Source: Dreissena polymorpha | Taxonomy: Eukaryota > Mollusca > Bivalvia > Myida > Dreissenidae | DNA: 64,000 nucleotides | Assembly (NCBI RefSeq): GCF_020536995.1 | Contig: NC_068359.1 | Location: forward strand, 105,719,257-105,783,256 | Direction: 5' to 3' | Shown here: positions 1 to 12,027 of the stretch, in pieces | How positions within the stretch are numbered: position 1 is the first letter of the stretch | How the letters are laid out: the number at the start of each line of letters is the position of its first letter | The notes under the pieces: generated by a model | Told to the model about the DNA's origin: nothing | What the model saw: only the letters and a program-made list of their open reading frames with translations | The model's database searches: none | Position numbers and translations under genes: made by a program

Positions 1-87
1 AGTGCTAACAACGCAAATGTTGACGCCGCACGACGTTTTGGCCATCATAATAGCTCATAATGAGCACATTGTGCTCAGCTAAGCGTA
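1..87 (+). repeat. 3' end of a tandem-core bivalve repeat (family A)
   Basis: This is the tail of the same repeat family seen whole at 3829-5566 and 52470-53340. It shares the stretch around GTTGACGCCGCACGACG and the closing GAGCACATTGTGCTCAGCT. The left part lies outside the window. Confidence 0.7.
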
Positions 88-1800
88 AACACCCGAGTAA
101 TAGGTTATGTCGCATAATTGATGTTTAGATCTTGTTCGCTATAATGCATGCCCTGTGTTTACGTCAGAGTGGCCGGAGACCAATAAGTTTGTTGACAGTA
201 GATGCACGCTTTCAACTGGAGTCAGTCCGTTTTCATTATAGATCATGACAAGATTACATGGTTAATAGTTTGTTTTCGTGTCGGTGCAATTACCAGATAA
301 TACATACGCCCGTATATGCATTTCAACAAATTAGTTTGACCCATCAAGTTGACATGTTTATGTAACGATACATGTATATAAGCAATGCTTCTTTGGACAC
401 TAAGAAAGGAAGGATTTAACCCATATGAGAGGCGCTAGAGGTTATCTTTAGGGTCCCAGGTGGGGTGGGGTCATGTCTGGGTGATTTATACGGATTTTGT
501 CATGTCTCGGAAACGTTATTAGTTACTTGGAGAATTACATTGACTTGGAAATAATGCATCAACAACTAATTTAAAGAATTATATGGACCTGGAAACATTA
601 TGTTAAAAACTGAATAAAAATGCAAAGAACCGTTCATCGAGTTTATATGTGTATGTGTTGTTATGGTACAGTTACTTAGTTGCATTACTTTATTATTCCA
701 TTTTATTGTAAAAAAACGTTTACATAATATTTTGTCATGTTACAACGTTTGTTATCGTTTGAGATTGTTTAAAACTGTACCGATGAAATACCGTGCAAAT
801 ATTTATATCGGGTAATGTCATACTATGCATCACTTTTTTCACATTGCTTTACGTTGACGTCGCGAAACAAAAATTGACATGACCACCGTTCAACATCTGT
901 TATATTCCAAACGATTCAACGGTATATACTTTATACTACAAAACACCAATGATTTATTTGTTTGTGTGTTTAATCTCTCTAAAAGAGTAAACTACAAATA
1001 TACATGTATTAAATAATAAATATGTGTCAGGCTGATTTTCAGAATGTTTTCAAAAGGTTTCGTATCGTACGAAATAAGTTGTTTGAAATTCCTACAAACG
1101 TATCTGACCAAGCCCGCCCCAACTGGACCTACCTGCGACGTACGTCGTTAGAGCCAAAACAGAGAGCAAAAGAGTCGCCATGCTGATCTGTACTGGAGAA
1201 CACTTGTCCACATACACGTCTTATCAGTGCAAGTGTCGGTAGGGAACAGCTGGCATACACATTTAGATTGGGTTATGACTTCACGTCATGCCCTTTATTC
1301 CAAATATAAAGGTGTATACCGGTAAACTAAAACCAAGTGTATTGAGAAAAACGAAACGATACACAGGGTCGTATAACCACGACCGTTACTGATGGCGAAC
1401 GTGTTAAAGCCATCTTATGACGTGTTTGAAAACAATCACATTGAATTCCGTTCAGAAATACTTTTTGAAAGTTCACGTCATCCATATGATAGACATTCGA
1501 CCAATTATTGCCGCAATCATCCTAAGACGCGTAGTGCTATGACATGCCAAGTCTAGGTTTTAAACAACAAAAACAAATGGTATTTTAATGTATGAACAAT
1601 ATTGACAAGTGTAAATAAAACCACAAAGTCTTAGCTACAATAACTTATTTTAATAGAAGTAAGTTTTAACGATGTGGAATTCATTTGTTAGTCAATAATT
1701 GTTAATGTATATATGTATGTAATTATATAGTCTCTTATAAATCATATTATGATTGGTCGCATACATGTAACTGTGCTTTTATATGTATTTTAATTGTATA
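88..1800. other. intergenic, nothing recognised
   Basis: AT-rich sequence without a convincing reading frame, RNA gene or clear inverted repeat. It lies downstream of the minus-strand DUF1647 gene, beyond its likely 3' end. Confidence 0.5.
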
Positions 1801-1866
1801 TGTATTGCGAATGAGACTCTAATAAAACATTGAATTGAAAACATTGAATTGAATTGAATTGAAAAT
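1801..1866 (+). repeat. ATTGA microsatellite tail, possible LINE/SINE 3' end
   Basis: The stretch ATTGCGAATGAGACTCTAAT is followed by AAAACATTGAATTGAA and further TTGAA units. A short pentanucleotide tail after an AATAAA-like motif is common at the 3' end of non-LTR elements. No coding part is visible upstream, so the family is unknown. Confidence 0.4.
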
Positions 1867-2439
1867 TGCCAACTGACCATGCTGTTTTATATTACGACCA
1901 GGAGTGCCAGGTACTCAAGGACTTAACGGCGTTGAAAGCACAAACGTAACACGCGCTAACGTCTGATACAATAGGTATTATTACTTGCAACCTAAACAGC
2001 AAAGTTGGTATTGCAATAATATGCGTGACATCGATTGAAGAGAGTTCCTAATTGTAATGAGTATTTGGGTGTTTTGATATTACACGAACCACTCGATCCA
2101 CATTTAGACCGCCTCTCCCCAGAGACCCACATTTTTGCTACACGTTTGTCTCTCTTTCTCTTTCTTGTCAAATTCATTTAAACAATAACGAAGAATATTG
2201 AGTACACTTATAATTGCTAACTACCCGGTAAGCGTACAGGTATGATCCAATATAAGAATTGAATTAATGTCAGACAAACAAAGATACCGTAGTCTTCATA
2301 TAATTATACAGTATGTTATTTCAACGAGCGAAGTCCGGGTCATCTGATTCTCAGCAAGCTTAGGTCCAGAATTCAGAAATAACTAGCTGTCTTTCGTCCG
2401 CGAGGAGTTTTTATTTGTATTACACAATAAACAAGAGAA

Positions 2440-2776
2440 GTGTTTGTCAAAAACACAATGCCCCCTATTGCGCCGCTTTGAAATAAAATTTCAATATATC
2501 ATTTGGTTTAGATATTATCTCCCTTTTAAAGCTTATTACTTCTCTTGGATTGTATTTTTTGACTTTTTACCTTGAAGGATGACCGTGGCATTGACCTTTC
2601 ACCACTAAAATGTGCAGCTTCATGAGATACACATGTATGTCAAATATCAAGTTGCTATCTTCAATATTGCAAAAGTTATGGCAAAACTTTAACCAAGGTT
2701 AAAGTTTTGGGACAGAATGACAGACAGACAGGCCAAAAACAATATGCCCTGATCATTCCATCCGGGGGCATAAAAA
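2440..2776 (+). repeat. bivalve interspersed repeat with 3' hairpin (family G)
   Basis: Opens near ATGCCCCCTATTG and contains the TGACCTTTCACCACT and ATATCAAGTTGCTATC blocks. It then has a GACAGACAGACAGG stretch and ends in the hairpin ATGCCCTGATCATTCC...CCGGGGGCATAAAA. This is the layout shared by several unrelated-looking families in the window. It lies just downstream of the DUF1647 stop codon. Confidence 0.65.
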
Positions 2777-3025
2777 TGAGACCCAGAATAGACATAAATA
2801 CAAATATTGGTAGTCACAAAATTTTAGTATGATTATTATGTATAATTATTGCTGAAAATTGAGCAAAATAAAAATATTAAATGAGATTTTTTTGCTTTAG
2901 ATGAGTCAATATACTCTCCCTGGTTCAACATACAATATAAATATAGATATGAATATCACAAAATGACAAATGGACATAAATCACAACAGCAATTAACATG
3001 CACCAATGTCATTTCAGTGAGCAAG

Positions 3026-3652
3026 TTACCGCTTTCTGAAATTTGCTTTTGCTCTAGCTGTTTGCTTTCTTCGTCTGAACATGAACACAAGCCCTCCTAG
3101 ACAGGTGAGTGGCAGGGCAGATAGCATGAACATCTCGGTGTAGGTCCAGGGCTGCTCAGGGAAGTACTGAAGGTACTGGTCCTGTGTCCGAGAGAGCCGC
3201 CCAACCACGTACTGGTCAGACTTGGAAGAGAACTGAAACATGCGCTCTAACACAATACTGAGGGCAGACTGGTCGTAACGGTGGCAGCCTGTGGTCCGAG
3301 GGGCCCGCAGCTCAAAGCAGCCGCTGTAGCGCGCTGTGGGAGGGGCTATGCAGGAGGCACTGAGCGCACACATCAGCCACGGTTTCAAGACGTCACCCCA
3401 TGACGTGTTAGTCCTATAGAAGACCATGGTAGAGACATCCACAAGTCCAGAGTCGGAAAAACAGCAGCGGGACTCCTTCATGTACGTGAACATGGCTGGG
3501 TCTGTGTACGCCAGAGTATTCACATAGTCCGGCTGGGTCCACACGAAAAAGTCACGCTTTCCACGGTACTTCAGCTGGTTGAGGTCAGAGGCTCGAGTCA
3601 ATAACATGTTCGGGTTCAGCCACAGAATAGACCCAAACTCCTCAATGATAGA
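3026..3652 (-). CDS. DUF1647 gene, coding exon 3 (C-terminal half and stop)
   Basis: The acceptor TATTTTAG precedes SIIEEFGSILWLNPN. 208 codons plus stop at 3028-3026. It carries WGDVLKPWLMCAL, CIAPP, a Cys-His-Arg-Tyr-Asp (CHRYDQSAL) block, then a late membrane segment and a basic tail. The frame is open before the internal Met, so the exon starts at 3652 rather than at that Met. Confidence 0.85.
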   Translation of the reverse strand, partial: SIIEEFGSILWLNPNMLLTRASDLNQLKYRGKRDFFVWTQPDYVNTLAYTDPAMFTYMKESRCCFSDSGLVDVSTMVFYRTNTSWGDVLKPWLMCALSASCIAPPTARYSGCFELRAPRTTGCHRYDQSALSIVLERMFQFSSKSDQYVVGRLSRTQDQYLQYFPEQPWTYTEMFMLSALPLTCLGGLVFMFRRRKQTARAKANFRKR

Positions 3653-6600
3653 CTAAAATAGTACATAATACATTATCAAATTTTTTAGCAATAAGAGAAT
3701 CACTTCAAAAGAAAATTGTGTCTTGCCTTTGTCGACTACATGGTGATGAAATTATTACATAATTCAAGTTGAATCGCTTATTAAGAAATGGGGAAGTACT
3801 TTGCTCCACACATTTTATGCTTTTGTCATAAACAAGAGGGCCTAAAAGGCCCAAAGTCGCTCACCTGAGATAACAAGATATTATTGGGACAAATCTTCTG
3901 ACCAAGTTTCATTAAGATCGGAAAATAAATTGGCCTCTAGAGTGTTAACAAGGTTTTACTATAGCCATATGAGGAAAAATGCCCCGCCCCCTGGCAGCCA
4001 TGTTTTTCAACCAACCGGCATCATTTTTGAACTCGTCCAATATATTATCAGGATGAATCTTCTGACCAAGTTTCATGAAGATCAGAAAGTAAATGTGGCC
4101 ATGGAAGCCATGTTTTTCAAGCAAAAATAATAACTTTCGAACTCATCCAAGATATCATTGAGACCAATCTTCTGACCAAATTTCATGAAGATTGGGCAAT
4201 AAATGTGGCCTCTAGAGTGTTTTACTATAGCCATATATAGCCATATAAGGAAAAATGCCCCGCCCCCGTGGTGGCCATGTTTTTCAACAAACCGGCATCA
4301 TTTTTGAAATCGTCCAAGATATTGTAAGAATGAATTTTCTGACCAAGTTTCATGAAGATCAGACTATAAATGTGGCCTCTAGAGTGTTCACAAGATTTTA
4401 CTATAGCCATATATAGCCATATAAGGAAAAATGTCCCGCCCCTTGGCAGCCATGTTTTTCAAGCAAACGTAACCATTTTCAAACTCATCCAAGATATCAA
4501 TAAGACAAATCTTCTGACCATATTTCATGAAGATTGGACAATAAATGTGGCCTCTAGAGTGTTAACATGGTTATACAAAAGCCATATATAGCCTTATAAG
4601 GAAAAATGCCCCGCCCCCTGAAGGCCATGTTTTTAAAGAAACCAAAACCATTTTCAAACTCATCCATGATATAATTGGGACAAATCTTCTGATCAAGTTT
4701 CATGAAGATCGGAAAATAAATCTGGCCTCTAGAGTGTTAACAAGGTTTTACCATAGCCATATAAGGACAAATGACCCGCCCCCTGGCGGCCATGTTTTAC
4801 AACCAAAAGGCATCATTTTTGAACTCGTCCAAGATATAATTGGGATGAATCTTCTAAGTTTCATGAAGATTGGACAATAAATGTGGCCTCTAGAGTGTTA
4901 ACGAGATTTTACTTTAGCCAAATATAGCCATATAAGGAAAAATGCCCCGCCCCTTGGCAGCCATGTTTTTCAAGCAAAGTTTACCATTTTCAAACTCATC
5001 CAAGATATCATTGGGAAAAATCTTCAGACCAAGTTTCATGAAGATCGGAAAATAAATGTGGCCTCTAGAGTATTAACAAGGTTTTACTATAGCCATATAA
5101 GGAACAAGACTATTGTCAAACAATATGGTCCCCTTCCGGTGAAACTCCACCATTGTCAGATTTTTTTTTTATTTGTTGCCATAGGAACAAAATGAAATGA
5201 CATGTATAATCTCCATATTGCCATCTATCCATGTTTCATGACAAAAATATTAAGAAATTTTAAAGTTATCGCAGGATCCAAAAAAGTGTGACAGACTGAC
5301 TGACTGACTGACGGACACACAGAGCGCAAACCATAAGTCCCCTCCGGTTTCACTGGTAGGGGACAAAAATGCTCCTCCCCCTGGCGGCAATGTTTTTCAA
5401 CCAACAGGCATCATTTTTCGAACTCGTCCAAGATATTATTGGGATGAATCTTCTGACCAAGTTTCATGAGAGTTAACAAGGCAAATGTTGACGCCGCACA
5501 ACGGACGACGGACAAAAGGCGATCACAAAAGCTCACCATAAGCATGTTGTGCTCAGGTGAGCTAAAAAGGGATGAATTCAAATAAATCAATAATGAAAAG
5601 GTGTCTTGCACATAAACAATACACTGTGATGACGTATTTTATGTTTAAAATAAACAAGCAAAGTCGTTGAATTGATATCCCCCGCCGAATATGCTTCTGG
5701 ACACAAAAGTGTTCTGGATGGAAGAACAGATAGACAACGCCAAAAAAACATTTTTTCAAGATACAAAGGGCCATAACTCCGTTATTAACAGATGGTGTAC
5801 AATGCCATTTGGGGTGCATCATCCTCTTATCCATATATATACTCATGATACCAAGTTTCAATGAAATCCGCCAAAGCACTTCCAAGATACGCCTCCGGAC
5901 ACAAAAGTAGCATTTTTTCAAGATACAAGGGCCATAACTCCGTTATTAACAGATGGTGTACAATGCCATTTGGAGTGCATCATCCTCTTATCCATATATA
6001 TACTCATACCAACCAAGTTTCAATGAAATCCGCCAAAGCACTTCCAAGATAATGAAATCAGTCAAAGCACTTCCAAGATACGCCTCCGGACACAAAAGTA
6101 GCATTTTTTCAAGATACAAAGGGCCATAACTCCGTTATTAACAGATGGTGTATAATGCCATTTGGCGTGCATCATCCTCTTATCTATATATATACTCATA
6201 CCAAGTTTCAATGAAATCCGCCAAAGCACTTCCAAGATATGGCTCCGGACACAAAGGTGCCGGACGGACGGACGGAAAGACTGACTGACGGACGGACAAC
6301 ACCAAAACAATATCCCTCCACCTATGGCGGGGGAAAATAACCTAATAAAGGAGGAAGAAGTTTGCTCCAATAACATTTTATCACATGCCATACCCTGTTT
6401 CCCATGTAATATAACCATTAGGAATATTTTTATCTCACACGTGTGTAATATACTTTTTAAGCGTTTTCATTGGCTTAGTTTTCGTATTACCAATCGCATT
6501 TTGTTATTTTGCTGAAATGACGTTCCAACATCAAATGACGTCACGAAATGTAAACAACATTTAGGATTTATCATTATGTTTGCGTAAATATTTATTTAAT

Positions 6601-9600
6601 TTGCTCATTTAAAAGTATGTGATAAAAAAGATCTGACACTCGTCGTTTCATACCATATTTTATTAAATCATTCCAGGAAATTTGTTACTAAGCTCCCCAA
6701 AGGCTCGCTTATTAACAAAATTCCTTAACTCGTTTAATAAAATATGGTTTGATATGACAACTCGTGCCAGATCCTATATGTATGTGACCTAACACAATTA
6801 CTTCGCTTCGATTATGTCGGTAAAACTTGTGATGCTTTTGTGACAGTTTGGATTTTGTGTATATAATCCCAAATTTGAATAATCAAACCCTGATCTGGCT
6901 TGGACGAACCTGTATAATGATTGGACGGTATGCAAAGTTGCGGATGTCTGCCACATGGTTGGGGAAGATTTTTGCATCAAAATGTCGAACGTCACACTCA
7001 CAATGGGCTTTGATCTACAAAAAGATGGATGTATTAAGTGCAGCATAAATGTTCAACAACTTTCTGTAATCAGTGCTGTCCAGATAGGCACATACATTAC
7101 CCAAAACAGAAGAAACTCACTGAGTGCACTCAACATGTTACATTCCAGTCAAAGAGTTGCTTTTTTTCACCTCCTTAAAGCTATGTTGTGTAATATAGCA
7201 GGTACGTAGTTAAACATTAACCGAAAATGAGAAATTTAAACAAAAAATACTTATAACAAGGGCTGTTTGTAAAACATGCATGCCCCCCATATGGGCTGTC
7301 AGTTGTAGTGGCAGCCATTGTGTGAATACGTTTTTTGTCACTGTGACCTTGACCTTTGACCTAGTGACCTGAAAAATCAATAGGGTTCATCTGCCAGTCA
7401 TGATCAATGTACCTATGAAGTTTCATGATCCTAGGCCTTATTATTCTTGAGTTATCATCAGGAAAACATTTTACTGTTTCAAGTCGCTGTGACCTTGACC
7501 TTTGACCTAGTGACCTGAAAATTAATAGGGGTCATCTGCCAGTCATGATCAATATTCCTATGAAGTTTTATGATCATAGGCCTAAGCATTCTTGAGTTAT
7601 CATCCGGAAACCATTTTACTATTTCGAGCCACTGTGACCTTGACCTTTGACCTACTGACCTGAAAATCAATAGGGGTCATCTGACAGTCATGATCAATGT
7701 ACCTATGAAATTTCATGATCCTAGGTGTAAGCGTTCTTGAGTCATCATTTGGAAACCATTTTACTATTTCGAGTCACTGTGACCTTGACCTTTGACCTAG
7801 TGACCTCAAAATCAATAGGGGTCATCTGCCAGTTATGATCAATGTACATATGAAGTTTCATGATCCTAGGCCAAAGTGTTCTTGAGTTATCATCCGGAAA
7901 CCATCTGGTGGACGGACGGACGGACCGACTGACCTACCGACATGTGCAAAACAATATACCCCCTCTTCTGCCAGTCATGATCAATGTACCTATGAAGTTT
8001 GATGATCCTAGGCGTAAGCATTCTTGAGTTATCATCCGGAAACCATTTTACTGTTTCGAGTCACAGTGACCTTGACCTTTGACCTAGTGACCTGAAAATC
8101 AATAGGGGTCATTTGCCAGTCATGATCAATGTACCTATGAAGTTTCATGATCCTAGGCGTAAGCGTTCTTGAGATATCATCTGGAAACCATTTTTCTGTT
8201 TCGAGTCACCGTGACCTTGACCTTTGACCTAGTGACCTGAAAATCAATAGGGGTCATCTGCGAGTCATGATCAATGTACCTATGAAGTTTCATGATCCTA
8301 GGCTTAAGCGTTTTTGAGTTATCATCCGGAAACCATTTTACTATTTCGAGTCACTGTGACCTTGACCTTTGACCTAGTGACCTCAAAATCAATAGGGGTC
8401 ATCTGCCAGTCATGATCAATGTACCTATGAAGTTCTTGAGTTATCATCCAGAAACCATCTGGTGGACGGACGGACGGACCGACCGACCTACCGACATGTG
8501 CAAAACAATATACCCCCTCTTCTTCCAAGGGGGGCATAAATATACTTATGTAGTCACGGCACAATATATAGCATTTGAATTTGCATTACACAACCCAACT
8601 AGAACTTGACAAGTGCTGTTTGTTATTGTAACGTTATGGTGGCCTGCGTTATTTGCCATGACTTTACAACAATACCCTCAGCATCACTCTCAGTATTGTT
8701 GCGCTGGGCTGAGAAATGTTAGTACAATGCAGCGTTCTAGTCAAGGAAATATTGCAACGAGGTGTTGAATTGCAATTACACAGTACATTGATGCGCAGAA
8801 TTATAGAAAATGATGGCACAACATGAGTCAAAAACATAACCCGGTTATCATGGTATGTAAAACAAGCAAATTCGTTGAATTGATATCCCCCGCCAATATA
8901 CTTCTGGACACAAAAAATTTCTGCCTTGACTGATGGACAACGCCAACGTGCATCATCCTCTGATCCATATACATACTCATACCAAGTTTCAATGAAATCC
9001 GTCAAAGCACTTCCAAGATATGGCTCCGGAAACAAAAAAAAAAACATTTTTCAAAGATACAAAGGGCCATAGCTCTGTTATTATGCAATGGTGTACAATG
9101 CCATTTGGCGTGCATCATCCTCTTATCCATATATATACTCCTACCAAGTTTCAATGAAATCCGCCAAAGCACTTTCAAGATATGGCTTCTGACACAAAAG
9201 TGCCGGAAGGACGGACAATGCCAAAACAATATCCCTCCGCCTATGGCGGGGGATAAAAACTGCAGTATTTACAATAATTGTAGATAAACCGACATACATT
9301 TATGAACGGCTATTGAAAAGCCTCAGTTCTCATAATTTAATTGAGATTTAATTTGTTAACATATTTACAGGTTTAGAGGGTGTATTTTTATTTTAGGTAT
9401 ATGTCTCATTGGTGTCATGTGTATTCTCTTTCAGACACTTTTGGACTACATTCACAAACTCACCAGATTTAGTTCGCTTTCATAAAGGCCAATATCATAG
9501 ATTATAAACTTAGTTGTTGGATGTGACTTCTTTATTTCCTCCCTCCACTGTCGTATGAGTGATTGCACATGATAGAAGTCATCAGAAGACACTGCTGTGA

Positions 9601-10000
9601 CTATTGGAGGTATCTCTGTAAGCTCTGTAGGAGATGGTGTTCCTTTAAAGTTTGATTTTAATGACTCTGGACCAAGCCTCATTAAATAGGGAACAGTTTC
9701 ACCTTTTGGATAGGATTCAATGGTTTTTCTGTTGATTTCAATGTCTCCACCAAAGTTATTACAGCAAGCAATTTTGTCCAGGTCTGAATCGTCTATGGCC
9801 GAGTATAGGAGTGCGTACTGGGCCCCGCGGACTGCGAGGAGCAGCATGCACAGCCAAAACACACAGGACGCAACTACCATGTAGGGGGAAATTTGCATGT
9901 GTTTGCTCAGACCCAGTCCCAAGGTGCCTGCCTTGGGATTCCCTGCTGGTCCACTGGCCTGGTAAAGGGGAAGTGCCCCGCCTTTACCATAGCGATCCAT
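3026..10000 (-). CDS. DUF1647-family putative type II glycosyltransferase, three exons
   Basis: Exons 10000-9464, 7014-6910 and 3652-3026 join in phase 0 into a 422-codon protein. Residues 36-60 form a signal anchor (YMVVASCVFWLCMLLLAVRG) after a 35-residue cytosolic tail. The lumenal domain opens with PPIVTAVSSDDFYHV and TTKFIIYDIGL. It continues with a Cys-rich strand (HCECDVRHF), the RNFAYRPIIIQ motif and EEFGSILWLNPN, where family members have an acidic-aromatic nucleotide-sugar-like segment. It closes with WGDVLKPWLMCAL and CHRYDQSAL. These are hallmarks of the invertebrate DUF1647 family, whose fold resembles glycosyltransferases; the substrate is unknown. A second hydrophobic stretch (FMLSALPLTCLGGLVFMF) and a basic tail end the protein, which is unusual. 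A 5' UTR exon upstream is likely, since an acceptor (TTTTCAAG) lies 11 bases before the ATG. Donors are GTGAGT and GTTCGT; acceptors are TTTTTGTAG and TATTTTAG. The family is confident; the enzyme activity is inference. Confidence 0.85.
3829..5566 (+). repeat. tandem-core bivalve repeat, family A (nested insertion at 5106-5370)
   Basis: Opens with CAAGAGGGCCTAAAAGGCCC and TCGCTCACCTGAG. It runs through about seven monomers of roughly 185 bases, each with ACCAAGTTTCATGAAGATCG, GTGGCCTCTAGAGTGTTAAC and GCCCCGCCCCCTGGC. It closes with GTTGACGCCGCACAACGGAC and GTGCTCAGGTGAGCTAAAA. CTCACCTGAG at the start and CTCAGGTGAG at the end form an inverted pair. The layout (tandem core between conserved arms) resembles the Helitron-related bivalve pearl-type elements; that relation is inference. 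It sits in intron 2 of the DUF1647 gene. Confidence 0.75.
5106..5370. mobile_element. short inverted-repeat element nested in family A repeat
   Basis: Left end ATGGTCCCCTTCCGGTGAAA and right end GGTTTCACTGGTAGGGGACA are inverted copies. A GACTGACTGACTGACGGAC stretch lies before the right arm. The surrounding monomer of family A is interrupted here and resumes at AAAATGCTCCTCCCCCTGG. A second copy is at 60408-60700. Confidence 0.65.
5660..6340 (+). repeat. tandem-core bivalve repeat, family C
   Basis: Three monomers of GGGCCATAACTCCGTTATTA, CATCATCCTCTTATCCATAT and ACCAAGTTTCAATGAAATCC. A GGACGGACGGACGG stretch follows, then the hairpin CCCTCCACCTATGGCGGGGG. A shorter copy lies at 8875-9256. 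It sits in intron 2 of the DUF1647 gene. Confidence 0.7.
6630..6776. mobile_element. inverted-repeat MITE-like element
   Basis: Left arm GATCTGACACTCGTCGTTTC...CATATTTTATTAAA is mirrored by TTTAATAAAATATGG...CTCGTGCCAGATC, giving arms of about 38 bases around a short centre. It lies in intron 2 of the DUF1647 gene, about 135 bases downstream (in gene orientation) of the donor of exon 2. Confidence 0.6.
6910..7014 (-). CDS. DUF1647 gene, coding exon 2 (35-codon internal exon)
   Basis: Found by looking for the segment missing between exons 1 and 3. The acceptor is CATCTTTTTGTAG. The exon opens with IKAHCECDVRHF, passes through AKIFPNHVADIRN and ends FAYRPIIIQ. The donor is GTTCGT. Both ends are phase 0 and the length is 105 bases. 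The Cys-x-Cys strand and the aromatic-(R/K)-P-hydrophobic motif match what the family has at this point. It is too short to stand out in an ORF scan. Confidence 0.85.
7258..8545 (+). repeat. tandem-core bivalve repeat, family D, carrying DR1 sites
   Basis: Opens with AACAAGGGCTGTTTGTAAAA. Seven monomers of about 145 bases follow, each with TGACCTTGACCTTTGACCT, AATAGGGGTCATCTGCCAG, ATGAAGTTTCATGATCCTAG and TTGAGTTATCATCCGGAAAC. Two GGACGGACGGACGGAC tails (about 7913 and 8464) show two copies fused head to tail. It ends in the hairpin CCCCCTCTTCTTCCAAGGGG followed by GGCATAAA. It lies in intron 1 of the DUF1647 gene. Confidence 0.75.
8875..9256 (+). repeat. tandem-core bivalve repeat, family C, second copy
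   Basis: One and a half monomers matching 5660-6340, ending with GGAAGGACGGACAATGCC and the hairpin CCCTCCGCCTATGGCGGGGG. It lies in intron 1, ending about 200 bases from the donor of exon 1. Confidence 0.7.
9464..10000 (-). CDS. DUF1647 gene, coding exon 1 (signal anchor, start of catalytic-like domain)
   Basis: 179 codons from ATG at 10000-9998 to the donor GTGAGT at 9463-9458, ending in phase 0 after YESELNL. It contains the cytosolic tail, one membrane segment, a Cys pair (ACCNN) in the stem and the PPIVTAVSSDDFYHV motif. The ATG is the first in frame after a probable acceptor at 10012. Confidence 0.85.
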
Positions 10001-12027
10001 GTCAGTTCAATCTTGAAAACAAACAATAGCATTGCGACAGTAATAATAGAGACAGACTGACAATATACCTAATACACTGCATGTACCTATATAGGTATGC
10101 ATATCTATTTACCCAAATAAGGCAAATGGAAATACAGTCAGTCAACCAGTTTAGAATAACCTGGCAAAAAACGTTAATTCTTTTGACCACAATAATTTCT
10201 TTCAGGATTTAGTGTCAATGTGAGAAGATGTAAAAATAAAGGGTAAAATTTATTTTGTATGATAACAGGTTAGGCCAGACGGCATATGCATTTTTTTGTC
10301 AAAAAGTAGCCAAAAGTTCACTCTTCGGAAAATTATTAAAAATCATTCAACTTACAATATAAGTATTTCAAAACATTGTCATTGAATTTGTTTTCAATCA
10401 GCAAAAAGTTTATTTGAAAATAATAAAGCCTTCTATATCCATATGCACATTTCAAAACATAACTCATTTCAGGTTAACTTTTTGCTGCATTTATCTCCCC
10501 TGTAAGCATAATACAAAAGCTTTCTTGCTAAAACTTTGTTAATTTATTCCTTTACCTAATGCATACCCAGTGATAATTTTAGAAATCAAAAGTATGAGTC
10601 ACAGGGACTCATAGGTTTTTAATCTATGGGTCCCAGAGAAAAAGTATGGGTCCCATCCATGAGCAGAAGAAAAACATAGTGGATCAGGGTATTTCAACAT
10701 TTTAATGACATCACATGGCTATCTAGTCGCAATTAAACAGGAAACTTTAAAACAGATTTTAACAAAAAAATAAAATGTTTGAATAAAATATGCAAAACTG
10801 TCTCTGTCTTTGTTTGTGTTTGTGCACTTGTACATTGAAAGCTTACGTTGGGCTGTTGACAACATACAGATAGCTGGTAAAGGAAGGTGTCAACGAGGTT
10901 TTTCGCTGGTAACGGTAGGTGTGAACAGGGACTTCTGGTTGTTTTCCAGTTTGGTCTAGATTTTTAGCACCTCCATTATACATCACATTCACGCGTGTGT
11001 AGTGCGACAAACAATAACCCCACTTGACCATTATAATAGATGAGCAGATTTACGTCAATACTGACATAGCTCAACGACTGTAGCAATAAAGATGCAGCGT
11101 AATTAACATAAAAAGTTTCCACTTTAAAACAAAGCACTCGAGTTTTTATTCATCATTCAAATCAAAAGCCAAGGCTTTCCCCGAGGAAGAATTAGATGAT
11201 TTCTTATTTTACATGAAATGCGCGAGGACTGTTAATTTGTTGCTAGATAATTAAAAATTTGTCAGAAAAATATAGCGCTAAGCAACCCATGCTCCGTATC
11301 ATAATGACATTTCCTATTGTTGAATACAAAATTAAGCTTTCCAATGACCCGGTTTTTTGATTGCGCAATAGTAAAATGGCGGCCATTTTCGGTCGATTTG
11401 CAAGTTTTTAGGTCTTAAATTCTTTTTTTCTCTTTTCGCGAAATATTTTTCAGTATCATAATTTATACACTTTAAGGATTGTGCCTCCGTGGGACGCATA
11501 TATAGCAAATGTTTGCGTCCCCTGCGATTTCTATGCGTCCAGGACGCAGGACGCAGACCTAAAATTATCCCTGCATACCTTAGACACTTATCATTTTGTT
11601 TTTATTGGCGGGACATTATGGAAAATTCAATACAAATTAATCGGAACTGCTGATTATCCGGAACTGGTTGACAAACTGTAGTACTTCTCACATTAATCTG
11701 CCAAGTTTTATTATCACATTAGTCATTACACAGTTGTACAAATAATAATCGGTAATTAAAGCGTGATTATACAATTTTGTATATGTGTTAAATAGTAATG
11801 TATTGATAAAATATGTTACAATAACACTCACAAAATAGGCAAGAAAAATTATACATTGAAGACGAATTTCATAAAATGCAGCAAAGACAAATTAGCACCC
11901 CAAGCCGACTGTGACGAAGATATTTCGTACATATTTTTCTACAATAACCAAAGCATTCGTCTTTTTAGTTAGTGTTCGTGTGTCGTATGAATAGATATCC
12001 TTGCAGGAATTTAAAATGAACCGTTAA
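10001..12027. other. upstream region of DUF1647 gene, no gene recognised
   Basis: Should hold the promoter and any 5' UTR exon of the minus-strand gene. A 62-codon minus frame (11031-10843) has no recognisable domain and is probably non-coding. GGGTCCCA repeats occur at 10605-10660, and GGACGCA repeats at 11490-11560 suggest a decayed short repeat. Confidence 0.4.

Noticed and set aside
3930-4591. Short plus-strand frames such as HIRKNAPPPGSHVFQ
   Set aside because: They recur with every family A monomer and break at each boundary; repeat sequence, not a gene.
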